Assembly: GCF_014529985.1 (NCBI RefSeq) | Contig: NZ_JACVMU010000001.1 | Location: forward strand, 310,001-374,000 | Source: Leucobacter sp. cx-42 | Lineage (GTDB): Bacteria; Actinomycetota; Actinomycetes; Actinomycetales; Microbacteriaceae | Length of the DNA: 64,000 bases | Direction: 5' to 3' | In this document: positions 57,485-64,000 of the stretch, in pieces | How positions within the stretch are numbered: the first letter of the stretch is position 1 | How the letters are laid out: each line of letters opens with the position of its first letter | The notes under the pieces: model-generated | Told to the model about the DNA's origin: nothing | Seen by the model: only the letters and a program-made list of their open reading frames with translations | Databases searched by the model: none | Position numbers and translations under genes: made by a program

Positions 57485-58561
57485 GTGAACAGTAATTCTT
57501 CTCCAGTCCAAGCAGCTCGGACGCTCCCACCACGAAGCTTTGTTGCTTTCGCAGCGATTCTGCTGCTTGCGGCGCTCCTTACTGCTTTCACATCCGTGCA
57601 CTCCGCGCATGCAGCGTACGAGAGCGACCGCCCCGGCGTCTCAAGCCCGACTGGCGGTTCGAATGCGTCTTGGAAGCCCGCGCCAGAACTCCCCCTCATT
57701 GCGCAATTCTTCACTCAAGACACAGACGGCTCGCTCTCTGAGATTCGTCTCCAAGTCAATGACTCACTCCCCTACGAGTTCACTTCTGCTGCGCTGCACG
57801 ACCGAACGGGCGTGGCCGACGCACCTGGCAACCTTGTCGCTGAGGCCACGCTCGATTTCGAGACCGAAGGCGGTGAGACGTGGGCGGTGCTGACGTTTGC
57901 TCCACGTCTCGCTGTGACTGCCGGCACCGAGTACGCGATTGTGATTGATCCGCACCTGGTGTCCGATCCAGGGAACACCGTGTCGTTCCCGATTCGCGGG
58001 TTCTTGCCGAGCAACAGCCCGTTTGAGGCGTGGCACGAGCGACCAGCTGGTTGGAGCTTCTTCAGCTCTGCCGCGATCGTCATGACCTCAACGCTCGTCG
58101 ACACGTACGCCGAGACCGCGGCGCCTGCGCTTGAGCAGAACGTCCCCTGCGGGGTGCTGCCCGGTGTGATTCCCGCGGTGAGCGAAGGGGTGCTCTACGC
58201 TTCGACGTACGACGACGTCGCGAAGGCGTGGAACGTCACCGCAGAGATCCAGCCCGGCTTCCTCGACGATGGCGCACAGACGCTGAGTTGGTCGGTTCTG
58301 GCTGAGGTGGTTCCGTGCGCGCCGAACCCTGATCCTGAGCCGAAGCCCGACCCTGAGCCGAAGCCTGAGGTCGCCCCTCAGCCCGATGGGACGGGAACTG
58401 CGCAGAAGCCGGTGACTCAGCAACAGGCCACCGCGCAGCTTGCGAAGACTGGCGCTGACCGCCCGTCAGCTGGCGCGCTCCCGCTCGCTGCGGGCCTCGG
58501 TCTCATCACCCTCGCGGCCGCCGCGTTCGGCCTGCGAAAGCTCACGCGAGCGTCTGCATAG
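57485..58561 (+). CDS. Sortase-anchored surface protein with LAKTG signal
   Basis: A 358-residue secreted protein. A long signal peptide (FVAFAAILLLAALLTAFTS) ends near SAHA. The ~230-residue body is beta-rich, with VRLQ-type carbohydrate-module-like stretches (LSEIRLQVNDSLPYEFTSAA, GTEYAIVIDPHLVSDPGN) and two cysteines (NVPCGV, VVPCAP) that could pair. A Pro-rich linker of repeated DPEPKP spans the wall. The C terminus has LAKTGA, a hydrophobic helix and RKLTRASA, a class E-type sorting signal. The ligand is unknown. The start is a GTG at 57485. Confidence 0.9.
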   Translation: MNSNSSPVQAARTLPPRSFVAFAAILLLAALLTAFTSVHSAHAAYESDRPGVSSPTGGSNASWKPAPELPLIAQFFTQDTDGSLSEIRLQVNDSLPYEFTSAALHDRTGVADAPGNLVAEATLDFETEGGETWAVLTFAPRLAVTAGTEYAIVIDPHLVSDPGNTVSFPIRGFLPSNSPFEAWHERPAGWSFFSSAAIVMTSTLVDTYAETAAPALEQNVPCGVLPGVIPAVSEGVLYASTYDDVAKAWNVTAEIQPGFLDDGAQTLSWSVLAEVVPCAPNPDPEPKPDPEPKPEVAPQPDGTGTAQKPVTQQQATAQLAKTGADRPSAGALPLAAGLGLITLAAAAFGLRKLTRASA

Positions 58562-58622
58562 ATTTCTAGATTCCGGCAGATCGGGTCCCCCGCTTTCCCC
58601 CGATCTGGCCGGCGCACAAAAG

Positions 58623-58651
58623 AAGGCCCGGGCTCTCAGAGCCCGGGCCTT
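58623..58651. terminator. Bidirectional terminator between convergent genes
   Basis: A perfect 13-bp stem (AAGGCCCGGGCTC and its complement) with loop TCA, flanked by AAAAG and CTTCCTC, between the LAKTG protein and ispH. Confidence 0.9.
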
Positions 58652-58670
58652 CCTCTATTGATTCGACCGG

Positions 58671-59789
58671 TTAGCGGCGAACGCGACCGCCGAGGGCGCG
58701 AGCGTCCTTGTTGCCGGAAGCATCCTGGCGGAGTTCCTTTGGCAGCGAGAACACGAGGTCTTCCTCAGCCGTCACGACCGCGCGCACGTCGTCGTAGCCG
58801 GCATCGCCGAGATCGTCGAGGAGATCCTGCACCAGGCTCTCGGGCACCGAAGCACCACTCGAGACGCCGACCGTGCGAACGCCTTCGAGCCACTCCTGCT
58901 TGACCTCGTGCGAGTAGTCAATGAGGTACGCAGCCTTGGCGCCGTACTCGAGAGCGACCTCGACGAGGCGCACCGAGTTCGACGAGTTCTTCGAGCCGAC
59001 CACGAGCACGAGATCGGCCTGGGGCGCGATCTTCTTGATTGCGACCTGACGGTTCTGCGTTGCGTAGCAAATGTCGTCGCTAGGCGGATCCTGCAGCTTC
59101 GGGAACTTCGCGCGCAGGCGGTTCACCGTCTCCATGGTTTCGTCGACCGACAGCGTGGTCTGCGAGAGCCAGACGAGGCGCTCGGGGTCTTTCACCTCGA
59201 GGGTGTCAACGTCGTCAGGCGAGTTCACGATCGTGATGTGCTCGGGAGCCTCGCCCGCGGTGCCCTCGACCTCTTCGTGACCGGTGTGACCGATGAGCAG
59301 AATCTCGAGATCTTGCTTTGCGAAACGAACCGCCTCGCGGTGCACCTTGGTCACGAGCGGGCAGGTTGCGTCGATCGCGTGGAGACCACGGTCATCAGCC
59401 GCCTGCACAACAGCGGGCGATACGCCGTGCGCTGAGAAGACCACGTTTGCACCCTCGGGCACTTCGTGAATCTCGTCGACGAAGATCGCACCCATCTTTT
59501 CGAGGGTCTCGACCACGTGAACGTTGTGCACAATCTGCTTGCGCACGTAGACCGGCGCGCCGAAGCGCTCGAGTGCTTTCTCAACGGCGACAACGGCGCG
59601 ATCCACGCCCGCGCAATACCCGCGCGGAGCCGCAAGTAGCAGCTGCTTGGGGCCGTCTACATCGGTCGCTTTCAGGCGTCCTTCGACGCGGCGCATACGG
59701 GGCATTGCCAGGCTGACCACAGGGGCACCGATGGTGCGCTGGTTCACAGCCGGAGAGTCGGCGGATGCAGAAGTCAGAACGTCGCTCAT
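58671..59789 (-). CDS. ispH: 4-hydroxy-3-methylbut-2-enyl diphosphate reductase
   Basis: A 372-residue IspH/LytB, the last step of the MEP pathway, making IPP and DMAPP. The three cluster-binding cysteines are in [24 protein letters not shown] and [11 protein letters not shown]; the substrate-contact His and the Thr/Glu region appear in VFSAHGVSP and [12 protein letters not shown]. It has an N-terminal extension of ~45 residues relative to the shortest homologues, as in other actinobacteria. It is divergent from xseA with only 33 bases between starts. Confidence 0.97.
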   Translation of the reverse strand: MSDVLTSASADSPAVNQRTIGAPVVSLAMPRMRRVEGRLKATDVDGPKQLLLAAPRGYCAGVDRAVVAVEKALERFGAPVYVRKQIVHNVHVVETLEKMGAIFVDEIHEVPEGANVVFSAHGVSPAVVQAADDRGLHAIDATCPLVTKVHREAVRFAKQDLEILLIGHTGHEEVEGTAGEAPEHITIVNSPDDVDTLEVKDPERLVWLSQTTLSVDETMETVNRLRAKFPKLQDPPSDDICYATQNRQVAIKKIAPQADLVLVVGSKNSSNSVRLVEVALEYGAKAAYLIDYSHEVKQEWLEGVRTVGVSSGASVPESLVQDLLDDLGDAGYDDVRAVVTAEEDLVFSLPKELRQDASGNKDARALGGRVRR

Positions 59790-59822
59790 AACCTTAGATA
59801 CTACGCGGGTATTCTGGGTGTC

Positions 59823-61058
59823 ATGGCCGAAGCAGGAACCACCCCAGCGACCCGTGATGCCCCGTGGCCCGTTGGGCTCATGAGCGAAAAGCTCGCGGGG
59901 TGGATCGACCGACTCGGTCAGGTGTGGATCGAAGGCGAGATCACGCAGTGGAACGTGCGTGGCGGCAACGTCTACGGCAAGCTCAAGGACCTCACCCAGG
60001 ACGCCACGATCAGCTTCAACATCTGGCGTTCGGTGTCTTCGCGCCTCACTGGCGAGTTTGCCCCCGGCGATCGCGTGATCGCGCTCGTCAAGGCGAGCTA
60101 TTGGGTAAAGGGCGGATCGCTCAGCATGCAGGTCTTCGACCTGTCACACGTTGGCATCGGTGAACTGCTTGAGCGCCTCGAGCGTCTGCGCCGCCAGCTG
60201 CAGAGCGAAGGTCTGTTTGACGTGTCACGCAAGCGTCAGCTGCCGTTCCTTCCCGGCAAGATTGGCCTCGTGACCGGCCGCGATTCCGACGCTGAGAAAG
60301 ATGTCATTCGCAACGCGACACTGCGCTGGCCGGGCGTGCAGTTCAAGGTTCATTACTCGGCGGTGCAGGGCGATCGCGCTGCGGCCGAGGTGACGGCGGG
60401 AATTATCGCTTTGGACGCGGATCCCGAAGTCGACGTCATCATCGTCGCGCGCGGCGGTGGCGACTTCCAGAACCTCCTGCCGTTTAGCGACGAGAGCGTC
60501 GTGCGCGCGGCCGCGAACGCGCAGACCCCGATCGTGAGTGCGATTGGTCATGAGGCGGATCGTCCCCTCCTCGACGAGGTCGCCGATCTGCGTGCGAGCA
60601 CCCCGACTGATGCGGCGAAGCGCGTGGTGCCGGATGTGGGCGAAGAGCTCGCCGGCATCGATCAAGCGCGTTCACGCATGACCTCGCGCATCACCCAGCT
60701 GCTCTCGCACGAGGCGGATCGCGTGGCACAGCTGCGCGGGCGGCCAGTCTTGGCGACGCCTGAGCGCTTGGTCGACGATCGTTCTGAGGAGCTGGTGCGC
60801 TGGATCGCGCGCGGCCAAGAGCTCGTTGAGCGCGGCATCGAAGAGCGCTCGCGCGAGGGCTCGCACCTTGCCGCGCGGCTGGCGGCGCTGTCGCCCCAGG
60901 GCACTCTGGCTCGTGGGTACGCGATCGCGCAGGTGGTTGACGCTGCTGGCGTGCCAGGTGCGGTGGTGGCTTCCCCCGAGGATGCACCGGCAGGTGCCGC
61001 GCTTCGGGTCACCGTCGCCGGTGGGCGGATCGCTGCAACCTCTGGTGGCGCTGCGTAG
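59823..61058 (+). CDS. xseA: Exodeoxyribonuclease VII large subunit
   Basis: A 411-residue XseA. The N-terminal OB fold is seen in [20 protein letters not shown]. The catalytic domain follows with [37 protein letters not shown] and [20 protein letters not shown], then a helical arm and the C-terminal [12 protein letters not shown]. Exo VII degrades single-stranded DNA when joined by XseB subunits. No xseB-like frame follows; instead there is intergenic repeat DNA, so the small subunit must be encoded elsewhere or be absent. Confidence 0.95.
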   Translation: MAEAGTTPATRDAPWPVGLMSEKLAGWIDRLGQVWIEGEITQWNVRGGNVYGKLKDLTQDATISFNIWRSVSSRLTGEFAPGDRVIALVKASYWVKGGSLSMQVFDLSHVGIGELLERLERLRRQLQSEGLFDVSRKRQLPFLPGKIGLVTGRDSDAEKDVIRNATLRWPGVQFKVHYSAVQGDRAAAEVTAGIIALDADPEVDVIIVARGGGDFQNLLPFSDESVVRAAANAQTPIVSAIGHEADRPLLDEVADLRASTPTDAAKRVVPDVGEELAGIDQARSRMTSRITQLLSHEADRVAQLRGRPVLATPERLVDDRSEELVRWIARGQELVERGIEERSREGSHLAARLAALSPQGTLARGYAIAQVVDAAGVPGAVVASPEDAPAGAALRVTVAGGRIAATSGGAA

Positions 61059-61135
61059 TTTTTGCGCGCTGCCCGCTGGCTTCGGGCTGCTTCGGTCTAA
61101 TGCAGTCTCCTGCCCGACCCCGCGAACCCCGCCAG

Positions 61136-61224
61136 CCCCGCGAAAAGTGGCGTTTCTCCCGAAACAAGGTGTTTCATGCGCGAGAAAGGGGCCTTTTCGG
61201 GAGAAAGGGTGGTTTTCGAGGGGG
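61136..61224 (-). repeat. Cloverleaf intergenic repeat, copy C
   Basis: Terminal stem CCCCGCGAAAAG with TTTTCGAGGGGG, enclosing hairpins GTTTC-TCCC-GAAAC (61152-61165), TTTC-ATGCGCGA-GAAA (61172-61187) and TTTC-GGGA-GAAA (61195-61206). In minus orientation it aligns closely with copy B, including CGAAAAGGCCCCTTTC. Confidence 0.8.
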
Positions 61225-61297
61225 TAGCCCCACGCTCGCGCCCCAGATCGGCGCCCGCTGAGGTGTACTGAGCACCACTCCGTCCCAAATGTGCGCT

Positions 61298-61366
61298 GGC
61301 TGTAGGAATCTCGTGCGGCCGCAGGCTGCGCCCTCTGAATTGGAGGGCGGCGCAGGATGCGCCACG
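61298..61366 (-). repeat. 69-nt conserved intergenic module, copy 2
   Basis: Reverse-strand counterpart of 54095-54163 (49 of 69 identical, no gaps). In its own orientation it precedes cloverleaf copy C by 73 bases, nearly the 76 bases seen at the other locus. Confidence 0.7.
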
Positions 61367-61517
61367 TTTTCTTATCCTGGTGGATTTCTTTTGGCTGGGG
61401 GCATGCAGCTCAGTGCCCCGCACTTCGCTGGCGCGTGGCCATTTGCGCCCTGGCAGCTTGATGGGGCTTTCCTGTGCATCCGCGGCGATTGCAGCTGGGA
61501 ACGCCCGTTGCCAGCAA

Positions 61518-61609
61518 AACCCCGCGAGATTGACCGTTTCTGCCGAGAAGCAGGGTTTCTACGCGTAGAAACTGGTGTTCTCGAGAGAAAGGGTCGATCT
61601 CGCGGGGTT
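61518..61609 (-). repeat. Cloverleaf intergenic repeat, copy D (best-formed)
   Basis: The terminal stem AACCCCGCGAGAT / ATCTCGCGGGGTT is a perfect 13-bp pairing (61518-61530 with 61597-61609). Inside are TTCT-GCCG-AGAA (61538-61549), the perfect 18-bp palindrome GTTTCTACGCGTAGAAAC (61555-61572) and TTCT-CGAG-AGAA (61578-61589). It lies 31 bases past the end of the flavin hydroxylase gene. Position 61225-61517 otherwise holds no gene. Confidence 0.85.
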
Positions 61610-61640
61610 GAGTTGGTCGAGCGGTCGAGCGGCCGAGGAT

Positions 61641-63554
61641 CTACGCCTGCGGCGTGAGGATCCCTGCGAAGAACTCCGCAACAAGCTCAGGCTTGTCGAG
61701 CGGGAGCACCGCCGACACGTACTGGTCGGGGCGCACAATCACGACCGCACCGTCACGCGAGATCTCGCGCAGGTCGAAGATGTCCGTGCCCTCACCGGGG
61801 TGTGCAGCGTAGATCTTCTCGTAATCCGTAAGGCCGAACGGGCCCGACGCGGGAAGGAAGAGCTTCGACACCTTCGAGATGTCGACACTGTGGTGCTCCT
61901 GCTGGAAGACCGCCTTCACATCGAGCACCGAGTCAATGTCAGCTCCGGCGGGAGTGAACTTGCGCACGGGCGAGGCCTCGTCAGTCAGCATCCACGACGC
62001 CCACTGCTCAAGCTGCTCGCCCGACGCATCCGCGAACGCGTAGACGCGGAAGCGGCCGTCGGCGCGGTGGTGGTGTCCGAGGTGAATGTCGACCGCGTCA
62101 GAGACACGAGTCGTCATGACCGACTTGAAACGCTTGCCGAGGGGGAAGCCGGCTGCGAGGTGCTGGTGATCCGCCGACCCAGTGGTCATCGGATGCTCGT
62201 ACTGCGTCATGAAGCCCGCGGGGAACTCGGCGGTGCGGACGTAGAACTCCTCGACCTCCTTGGGCGAACCGAACTCCTCTGGCTTCTTCGCCATGAGTGA
62301 CGACCACTCGTGATCGAAGTCGATGAGGTTCTTTGCTGCGACCTGGCGCTCTTCCGAGTAGGTCTTGAGGAGCGACTCAGGGCTGAGGCCTGAAAGGACG
62401 TAACCGAGCTTCCACGCAAGGTTCCAGCCGTCCTGCATTGAGACGTTCATGCCCTGGCCAGCCTTCGCGCTGTGGGTGTGGCACGCATCGCCCATGAGGA
62501 AGACACGGCACTTGCCGTCAGGCGAGGTGGTCTCATCGTCGAAGCGGTCAGTAAGGCGGTGTGCGACCTCATAGACGCTGTGCCATGCAACATTGCGCAC
62601 GTCGAGCGTGTACGGGTGCAAGATCGCGTTCGCCTGCGCGATGATCTGCTCCAGGCTCGTCTCGCGCACCTTGCCGTGATCGTTCTCGTCGACCTCGCCG
62701 AGGTCAACGTAGATGCGGCAGAGGTGGTTGCCCTCACGCGGAATGTGCAGGATGCTGCCCGACTCCGAGTGGATGATGCTCTTCTTGCGGATGTCGGGGA
62801 AGTCGGTGACCGCGAGTACGTCCATGACGCCCCAGGCGTGCATGGAAGCGGAGCCCTGCAAGGATCCGCCGATTGAACGACGAACGCTCGAGCGCGCGCC
62901 ATCGGCACCGATCACATACTTGGCGTGCACGACGCGGGTCTCGCCGTCGTTCGCGTCAGCCGAGCGCTCAGCGTTGAGGCCGGCGCCGGTGTGGCCCGAC
63001 ACCTTACGGAGGGTCACCGCGACCGGGTACTCGCCCTCGCCAACCTCGAGGCCGACGAAGTCCCAGCCGTAATCGACCTCGCCACGGGCGGGTGCCTGGC
63101 GGGCGAACTGGGTGAAGTAGTCGATGACGCGCGCCTGGTTCACGATGAGGTGCGGGAACTCGCTGATGCCGGTGGGGTCGTCAGGGGTGACGCCCGTGCG
63201 GATGATGTTCGCAGGGTTCGCGGGATCTGGGTTCCAGAACGAGGTCTCGGTGATCTGGTACGCCTCGTGGATGATCTCCTCGGCGAATCCGAACGCCTGG
63301 AAGGTCTCAACACTGCGCGCCTGGATGCCGTCTGCCTGGCCGAGCACGAGTCGGCCGTCGCGGCGCTCGACGATGCGGGTCACCACATTCGGGAACTCAG
63401 CGAGCTGAGCCGCTGCTGCGACACCGGCGGGGCCGGAGCCAACGATGAGCACGTCGATCTCATCGGGCAGGTCTGTCGGGCGGTCGAGGCCAACGCCTGC
63501 TGCGGGGCGTACGCGCGGATCGGTCGACACATAACCGTGGTGGTGGAACTGCAT
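61641..63554 (-). CDS. FAD-dependent aromatic hydroxylase (phenol 2-monooxygenase / 3-hydroxybenzoate hydroxylase type)
   Basis: A 637-residue class A flavoprotein monooxygenase. The dinucleotide fold is VLIVGSGPAGVAAAAQL (residues ~37-53), the DG motif is VIGADGARSSVRR and the GD motif is FLMGDACHTHSAKAGQGMN. A C-terminal thioredoxin-like domain of ~170 residues, characteristic of phenol hydroxylase and MobA-like enzymes, ends the chain. The substrate is an aromatic ring carrying a hydroxyl; the exact one is not readable. The start is the ATG at 63554 (MQFHHHGYV) with GGAG upstream. It is divergent from an IclR-type regulator with palindromic sites between, suggesting substrate-induced control. 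Confidence 0.93.
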   Translation of the reverse strand: MQFHHHGYVSTDPRVRPAAGVGLDRPTDLPDEIDVLIVGSGPAGVAAAAQLAEFPNVVTRIVERRDGRLVLGQADGIQARSVETFQAFGFAEEIIHEAYQITETSFWNPDPANPANIIRTGVTPDDPTGISEFPHLIVNQARVIDYFTQFARQAPARGEVDYGWDFVGLEVGEGEYPVAVTLRKVSGHTGAGLNAERSADANDGETRVVHAKYVIGADGARSSVRRSIGGSLQGSASMHAWGVMDVLAVTDFPDIRKKSIIHSESGSILHIPREGNHLCRIYVDLGEVDENDHGKVRETSLEQIIAQANAILHPYTLDVRNVAWHSVYEVAHRLTDRFDDETTSPDGKCRVFLMGDACHTHSAKAGQGMNVSMQDGWNLAWKLGYVLSGLSPESLLKTYSEERQVAAKNLIDFDHEWSSLMAKKPEEFGSPKEVEEFYVRTAEFPAGFMTQYEHPMTTGSADHQHLAAGFPLGKRFKSVMTTRVSDAVDIHLGHHHRADGRFRVYAFADASGEQLEQWASWMLTDEASPVRKFTPAGADIDSVLDVKAVFQQEHHSVDISKVSKLFLPASGPFGLTDYEKIYAAHPGEGTDIFDLREISRDGAVVIVRPDQYVSAVLPLDKPELVAEFFAGILTPQA

Positions 63555-63597
63555 TGTTTCTCCATTTCGTATCGCAAACAGCCTTCGTTTACGATAT

Positions 63598-63614
63598 TGT
63601 TCGATTATCGAACA
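63598..63614. promoter_or_regulatory. IclR-type operator palindrome
   Basis: TGTTCGATTATCGAACA is a perfect 17-base palindrome between the hydroxylase and the IclR gene, 44 bases before the hydroxylase start. IclR regulators commonly bind such sites. Confidence 0.75.
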
Positions 63615-63631
63615 GCGATTCCGATAATCGC
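63615..63631. promoter_or_regulatory. Second operator half, adjoining palindrome
   Basis: GCGATT and AATCGC flank CCGAT immediately after the first palindrome, so the two make a tandem operator likely bound by a regulator tetramer. Confidence 0.55.
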
Positions 63632-63692
63632 ACACTCAGCATAAATCTCATTCTGAGATGACACAACTTCTCCGGCAAAGAATCGAGAAATC

Positions 63693-64000
63693 ATGGCAAC
63701 GACGCCCGCACGCAGCACGTCACCCGACGGCGCACCAGCCCCGACTCAGTCGGAGGCAGCGGCGATGTCACTCACCCTGCTGCGCGGCCTCGAAGCACTC
63801 GAACTCCTCGCCGACGCGAAGACCCCGCTCACCATCGCCGAGCTATCTAAGGGCCTCGGCGTGCACCGTTCAAACGCCTATCGCATTCTGCGCACGCTGG
63901 AGCATCGCCGATTCGTGGTGCGTGATGATGCTGGGCGGATCCGCCTCGGCCCAAAACTCACCGCCCTGTCGCGCGGTGTCGCGCCCGAACTGCACGCCGC
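63693..64000 (+). CDS. IclR-family transcriptional regulator (partial, runs off window)
   Basis: The first ~102 codons are present and the frame is open to the window end. A Ser/Pro/Ala-rich leader precedes the winged helix: MSLTLLRGLEALELLADAKT, TIAELSKGLGVHRSNAYRIL and a wing around FVVRDDAGRIRLGPKL. This is the classic IclR N-terminal domain; the ligand-binding half lies beyond the window. The ATG at 63693 is used, with an internal ATG at 63765 as alternative. It probably represses or activates the divergent hydroxylase in response to an aromatic compound. Confidence 0.9.
   Translation, partial: MATTPARSTSPDGAPAPTQSEAAAMSLTLLRGLEALELLADAKTPLTIAELSKGLGVHRSNAYRILRTLEHRRFVVRDDAGRIRLGPKLTALSRGVAPELHA

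Noticed and set aside
61097..61423. Small minus-strand frames running through the repeat region, with peptide similarity to frames at 54 kb and 32 kb
   Set aside because: The peptide likeness is explained by the DNA repeat itself; frames are not conserved between copies and are interrupted by stops in copy B.
61518..61609. Cloverleaf repeats as tRNA or tRNA-derived genes
   Set aside because: They lack the T-arm GGTTCRANTCC, the D-arm pattern and a 7-base anticodon loop; the likeness is only in overall layout.

Overview
The window looks like a chromosome segment of a high-GC Gram-positive actinobacterium, most likely a Microbacteriaceae member such as Leucobacter. This is inferred from high-GC coding style, LAxTG-like cell-wall sorting signals, DtxR-type iron boxes and gene neighbourhoods; it was not checked against any database.

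Layout. (1) 1-7460 is visibly less GC-rich than the rest. It holds one giant DUF4011/SF1-helicase/nuclease gene and a translationally coupled small partner, resembling a single-gene antiviral locus, and ends at a tRNA-Pro(CGG) gene: a probable genomic island. (2) 7460-15650 holds typA and a complete oligopeptide ABC transporter (oppA-B-C-DF, all minus), punctuated by clear hairpin terminators. (3) 15650-19310 holds a membrane-anchored Ala/Pro-rich protein, an APH-fold kinase overlapping a small alarmone synthetase, and an alpha/beta hydrolase. (4) 19740-31170 is an iron-acquisition region: one minus-strand operon (binding protein, permease, ATPase and two unfamiliar enzymes), a regulator made of two AraC modules in tandem, and a divergent plus-strand operon (binding protein, two permeases, ATPase, siderophore-interacting protein). 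DtxR-like boxes lie in front of both operons. (5) 31170-46900 is dominated by a 14.7-kb gene for a ~4,890-residue secreted, sortase-type surface protein ending in SdrD-B-like repeats. (6) 46930-61060 is mostly core functions: a lipoprotein, HU-like protein, GNAT, AlkD-like repair protein, PhnA, YchF, HAD phosphatase, DnaQ-like exonuclease, RmuC, GlpX fructose bisphosphatase, class II aldolase, a LAKTG surface protein, IspH and XseA. (7) 61640-64000 is a flavin aromatic hydroxylase divergent from an IclR regulator cut by the window end, with palindromic operators between them.

The most unusual signal is not a gene. A family of ~90-100 bp intergenic elements (31955-32052, 54240-54327, 61136-61224, 61518-61609, and a reduced hairpin at 49595-49631) shares sequence and a cloverleaf-like layout: three TTTC-loop-GAAA hairpins inside a terminal stem related to AACCCCGCGA. 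Two copies are also joined, at nearly the same distance and orientation, to a second conserved 69-nt module (54095-54163 and 61298-61366 reversed), suggesting a composite element of about 230 bp. All copies sit at gene 3' ends, mostly between convergent genes.
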